Of a stretch of DNA of 64,000 nt, positions 61,266 through 64,000 are shown piece after piece. The stretch is taken from assembly GCA_965198795.1 (NCBI GenBank), contig OZ240674.1, positions 2,542,001 to 2,606,000 of the forward strand, read 5' to 3'. This DNA comes from G965198795 sp965198795. GTDB taxonomy: Bacteria > Pseudomonadota > Alphaproteobacteria > Rhodospirillales > Casp-alpha2. Under the pieces are notes generated by a model, which was not told the DNA's origin, searched no databases, and saw nothing but the letters and a program-made list of their open reading frames with translations. The position numbers were made by a program, and so were the translations under genes. Each line of letters starts with the position of its first letter. Position 1 is the stretch's first letter.

Positions 61266-62351
61266 TTAGGACAGACTGAGCCGGAAGTCATACTCGCACT
61301 TGGCGCCCTCGGCGCCAGGCCTGAATGTCTTCAACTGACCCCCCTTGATCTCCGACGACATCTCGTCGATGAGTCGGATTGGACGGTCCAACCCCTCCTG
61401 AAGACTCGCGACTAGGCCCGCCCTGATCTGACCTTGATCTAATTTCTTGCCGCCAATACGGACGACCAGCTTGGCGTCGTCGCTCAGCAGCGGGGCCACT
61501 CCGGCCCACGCTTCCTTGAGGAAGTTCCAATATCTGGCGGCTTGAGTATGTCGATCATCACTCCGACCTTGCCTTCGAGGGCGGGCAGGTCCACCAAGGA
61601 ACCACAGGCGGAGCCACTGATCTTCCTCGAAGTTTGTTGTGTCGAGATAGGGCGGCGAGGTGATGACAAGCGATACGCCTCCGTGATGCTGTCGGAACTC
61701 TCGACCGGCCTTCCTCGCATCCACATGTTTCACCTTGCCACGGAGATTGGGAACATCAGACTCGAACCGGTACTCGATAATGTCGCGCAGGATCGCGAAG
61801 GTCTCACGCCGGGGCGCGATGCAACCTCGTTCCTTCCACCAACGAATGGAATAGTCAGGCTTGGTGCTGATCGTGCGCGGCATCCGATTGCTCAAGTAGC
61901 GGCCGCTCCGGTGACTCTCGCCATGCAACACGCCCAGCGCAACGGCGGCGATGAAACGGTCAGCCCGCCTGCGCTTCCAGAGAAGGTGCTCGCGAAGATG
62001 GAGCAACTCGCGCAGCGTATCAGGGTGGAAGCAGGAGGCGAAGAAGGGGTCATCCCAGACAGGATCGACCACGTCTTTGACCGGCATGGACTCGATCTCT
62101 TTCAACCGATCAAGCGCCTGATTTCGCGAAGGCGGGTTTGCCTTCGCGTTCGATAGACACACAGCGACCGAGTTCGTATCGCAACCGATCGCTTGGCGGC
62201 CGTTGAGGAGGCTCTCAAACACGGTGGTGCCCCGACCTGAGAAGGGATCCAGCACCAAGTCGCCGGGCTTCGACCAGATTAGGTGCTTCAGAACGAAGCT
62301 CTCGGGGAACATCGCGAAGTACGGACAAATAGCGTGAAATCTATGTCGCAT
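61266..62351 (-). CDS. DNA methyltransferase (N4/N6 amino type)
   Basis: 361 residues. Motif I is DLVLDPFSGRGTTVFESLL near residue 35 and the catalytic motif IV is LVITSPPYLDTTNFEEDQW near 235; TSPPY is common in N4-cytosine and related methylases. Between them is a long insert that may be target recognition. It overlaps the preceding gene by 11 bases, so it belongs to a three-gene operon of restriction or defence type. Target sequence unknown. Confidence 0.85.
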   Translation of the reverse strand: MRHRFHAICPYFAMFPESFVLKHLIWSKPGDLVLDPFSGRGTTVFESLLNGRQAIGCDTNSVAVCLSNAKANPPSRNQALDRLKEIESMPVKDVVDPVWDDPFFASCFHPDTLRELLHLREHLLWKRRRADRFIAAVALGVLHGESHRSGRYLSNRMPRTISTKPDYSIRWWKERGCIAPRRETFAILRDIIEYRFESDVPNLRGKVKHVDARKAGREFRQHHGGVSLVITSPPYLDTTNFEEDQWLRLWFLGGPARPRRQGRSDDRHTQAARYWNFLKEAWAGVAPLLSDDAKLVVRIGGKKLDQGQIRAGLVASLQEGLDRPIRLIDEMSSEIKGGQLKTFRPGAEGAKCEYDFRLSLS

Positions 62352-63369
62352 CGGCCGCCACCTGTCTCATCGCGTCCTGGTGTCGCTCGATCCAGGCTCT
62401 GAGGGCTGGTACGTTATCCAAGCACTCAATGGGTTCAACACCCCGCTCCGCCAGATCAACCGCCTTGTCTATATAGGCGGGCAGCGTCATGCGATCATGG
62501 ACTCTGCCGTGCCTGAAGGTGAACCTGTGAAGGTCACCAAGCAGCCGGAACGGGACAAAGGTCGCCTTGTTTGGTGTGGACGCGGGAGGTGGGTCGAACC
62601 AGTCTCGATGAAACAAGTCGATATCACCGTCCGAGATGGGTTTACTGTCCCAGTTGTGTCCACTCGCAGCTTGCCCAAGGAGGTAGAACATACCGGCGCG
62701 ACCGTCCGGCCGTGGCGTCCATGAGATGACGTCAATGCCGCCGTCGTTTACGTTCTCGGGCGCATCCGGCGCTGGTGTGTCCCGGACTTCGCCGTCGCGG
62801 TTCAGGTTCCATGCCTGTCGGAGCTTGCCAAGTAGTCCTTCAGCGCCTGCACGAAGTTGTCCCATGTAGAACGCGGGCCCTTGAGTGATCCCCGCCGCCC
62901 CTAACGTGGCGCAACTCTCGAACAACAGGTTGCGGGCTTCGGACACCATTTTCTCAGAAGGGATGAGTCGCGGCGGAAGGATTTTGCTTCGGGTGACGTG
63001 TGCAAGCACGAGACACATAAGGTAGGCAGATCTCCCCGCTGTCCAATCTTCGTACAACCTCATCGTTGATCCGTCGCGGCTGACCTCGAATGGGTACGCC
63101 TGTTCGAGAGCTTTCCGACGTTCATCCACCTCCGCCATGACTACGACTCCGACGGTCTCCAGAAGCTGGTCCCGCGTTTGTATCTCCGCGCCTTCGGTGT
63201 CCCACTTGAGATCTATGGCGTCCACCAAGTTCTCCAAGATCGCCTCGTTCTCAGCTTTTCCCAAGGCATAGAACTCAAGCCAGTCGGCTAGCTCGACCGC
63301 GTGTTCCTCGGACCATTCCGGGAGTTCGTTGAGATCGGGACCGACAGCGGGGATATTCAAGGAGATCAC
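62341..63369 (-). CDS. Unrecognised protein with a PD-(D/E)xK nuclease-like segment
   Basis: 342 residues, soluble. The best clue is DGGIDVISWTPRPDGR followed by FYLLGQAASGHNW near residues 215-245: an Asp after GG, then a strand and GQ, the form taken by restriction-like nucleases that act in defence loci (family text DGGxDVVAW...GQCATG). The N-terminal 100 residues are helical and acidic. It sits between a ParB-like gene (13 bases upstream) and a DNA methylase (overlapping). Nuclease function is inference. Confidence 0.5.
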   Translation of the reverse strand: MISLNIPAVGPDLNELPEWSEEHAVELADWLEFYALGKAENEAILENLVDAIDLKWDTEGAEIQTRDQLLETVGVVVMAEVDERRKALEQAYPFEVSRDGSTMRLYEDWTAGRSAYLMCLVLAHVTRSKILPPRLIPSEKMVSEARNLLFESCATLGAAGITQGPAFYMGQLRAGAEGLLGKLRQAWNLNRDGEVRDTPAPDAPENVNDGGIDVISWTPRPDGRAGMFYLLGQAASGHNWDSKPISDGDIDLFHRDWFDPPPASTPNKATFVPFRLLGDLHRFTFRHGRVHDRMTLPAYIDKAVDLAERGVEPIECLDNVPALRAWIERHQDAMRQVAADAT

Positions 63370-63382
63370 AGAGAGTCAGCCC

Positions 63383-64000
63383 TCAATGGTCATGCTCAAT
63401 GCGCTCATGGAGAAACTTATGCCGCGCGGTCTTCATGTTGTCGTGAATCAACGTCACCGTGCTGTTCAACTCTGCGGCGACGTCCAGCAGCGCGCCATCT
63501 GAACCGTCGTACGCCGGAAGCTTCGACAAAGCGCCCTCGGCTAACTGATGCGCTTTGACGAGTTGTTCTTCAAACTGATTGGCGGGAGTACTGACTTCGG
63601 CATAGGCGGCCTTCAAGTCATGCCCGCCCACGAGGATCGCGATCGCCTTCGGCTTGGACAACACCTCTCCCAGTTGTTTGATATGGGGGTTCTGAGAGGT
63701 CACGACCGGACGGACTTCATCCTGATCCGAGCCATATAGCCACAACATTACCTGCTTAAGCTGGTCGTGACGGTCTTCCGGCACAGGATTGGGTTGCGGA
63801 TCATGCGCCCGCCAGTCAGACGGCAGACCAAGATACTCTCTATAGGGCCCTCTGGTAAGCGCGGTGTAAAGATGCGAAAACGCGAAAGGCCGTCCCGGAT
63901 ATCTGTCCTCAACCTGGAAGAGGCTGCTCTCCCTAGCCTGATCAAGCACGAAGATGCCAGCGACCATGCGCTGGATTGTGTCGTGTCGGTCACCCATACG
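63383..64000 (-). CDS. ParB-domain-like protein, C-terminal part, cut by the window edge
   Basis: The frame is open through the right edge, so the 204 residues from ATG 63997 are only the end of a longer protein. FAFSHLYTALTRGPYREYLGL followed by VVTSQNPHIKQLGEVLSKPK resembles the C-terminal region of ParB/sulfiredoxin-like domain proteins found near methylases; the part that would hold the ParB nuclease motif is outside. First gene seen of the three-gene operon. Confidence 0.45.
   Translation of the reverse strand, partial: RMGDRHDTIQRMVAGIFVLDQARESSLFQVEDRYPGRPFAFSHLYTALTRGPYREYLGLPSDWRAHDPQPNPVPEDRHDQLKQVMLWLYGSDQDEVRPVVTSQNPHIKQLGEVLSKPKAIAILVGGHDLKAAYAEVSTPANQFEEQLVKAHQLAEGALSKLPAYDGSDGALLDVAAELNSTVTLIHDNMKTARHKFLHERIEHDH

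Overview
The window comes from a GC-rich alphaproteobacterium that makes bacteriochlorophyll a and carotenoids, i.e. a purple or aerobic anoxygenic phototroph. The evidence is one half of a photosynthesis gene cluster (about 7.8-28.7 kb) coding for a type II reaction centre with a tetrahaem cytochrome subunit, a core antenna (LH1), three chlorophyllide a reductase subunits, spirilloxanthin-type carotenoid enzymes (crtE, F, D, C, B, I) and the magnesium chelatase genes bchI, bchD and bchO. puhA, bchFNBHLM, bchG/P and the regulator genes are not in the window and must lie elsewhere. Genus cannot be told from the sequence; order Rhodospirillales or a relative is a guess.

Layout. 0-7.8 kb: end of parE, then decayed insertion sequences (an IS256-type element inside an IS630-type transposase gene, scrambled IS1595/IS1016-type pieces) surrounding argC and a HAD-family hydrolase. 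7.8-18.7 kb (minus strand): the superoperon crtEF-bchCXYZ-pufBA-pufL-(small ORF)-pufMC. 18.8-21.2 kb (plus): crtD-crtC. 21.2-27.7 kb (minus): bchI-bchD-bchO-crtI-crtB-small membrane protein. Three control regions carry TGT-N12-ACA motifs, the CrtJ/PpsR operator form; two are tandem pairs with exactly 8 bp between sites. 27.9-33.4 kb: SOUL haem-binding protein, a LysR regulator divergent from a TAXI-type TRAP transporter. 33.4-35.2 kb: non-coding DNA full of short tandem duplications, then an IS1595-type transposase. 35.3-40.3 kb: alpha/beta hydrolase, SLC13-type transporter, trimethylamine methyltransferase family protein. 40.2-42.2 kb: remnants that look like defence genes (Panacea antitoxin tail plus two-helix membrane protein; AIPR-like protein). 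42.4-47.2 kb: gatCAB, an SH3 lipid/envelope-type protein, ruvX. 47.7-55.6 kb: surface polysaccharide genes. 55.6-57.2 kb: purH. 57.9-61.2 kb: zinc uptake (znuA divergent from znuC-znuB-zur, with a Zur box between). 61.3 kb to the end: a three-gene methyltransferase/nuclease-like/ParB-like operon that runs off the window.

Points that stand out: a previously unmentioned type of 48-codon gene squeezed between pufL and pufM with its own ribosome binding site; two genes (bchI and the SLC13 transporter) whose conserved N-termini can only be reached from an ATT codon preceded by a good Shine-Dalgarno; crtC with no normal start near its conserved N-terminus; an LH1 beta chain with a long C-terminal extension; a roughly 130-bp palindromic-ended dispersed repeat in three to five copies; and a recurring pattern of perfect 13-20 bp tandem duplications, several of which have caused frameshifts in transposases and in a glycosyltransferase gene.
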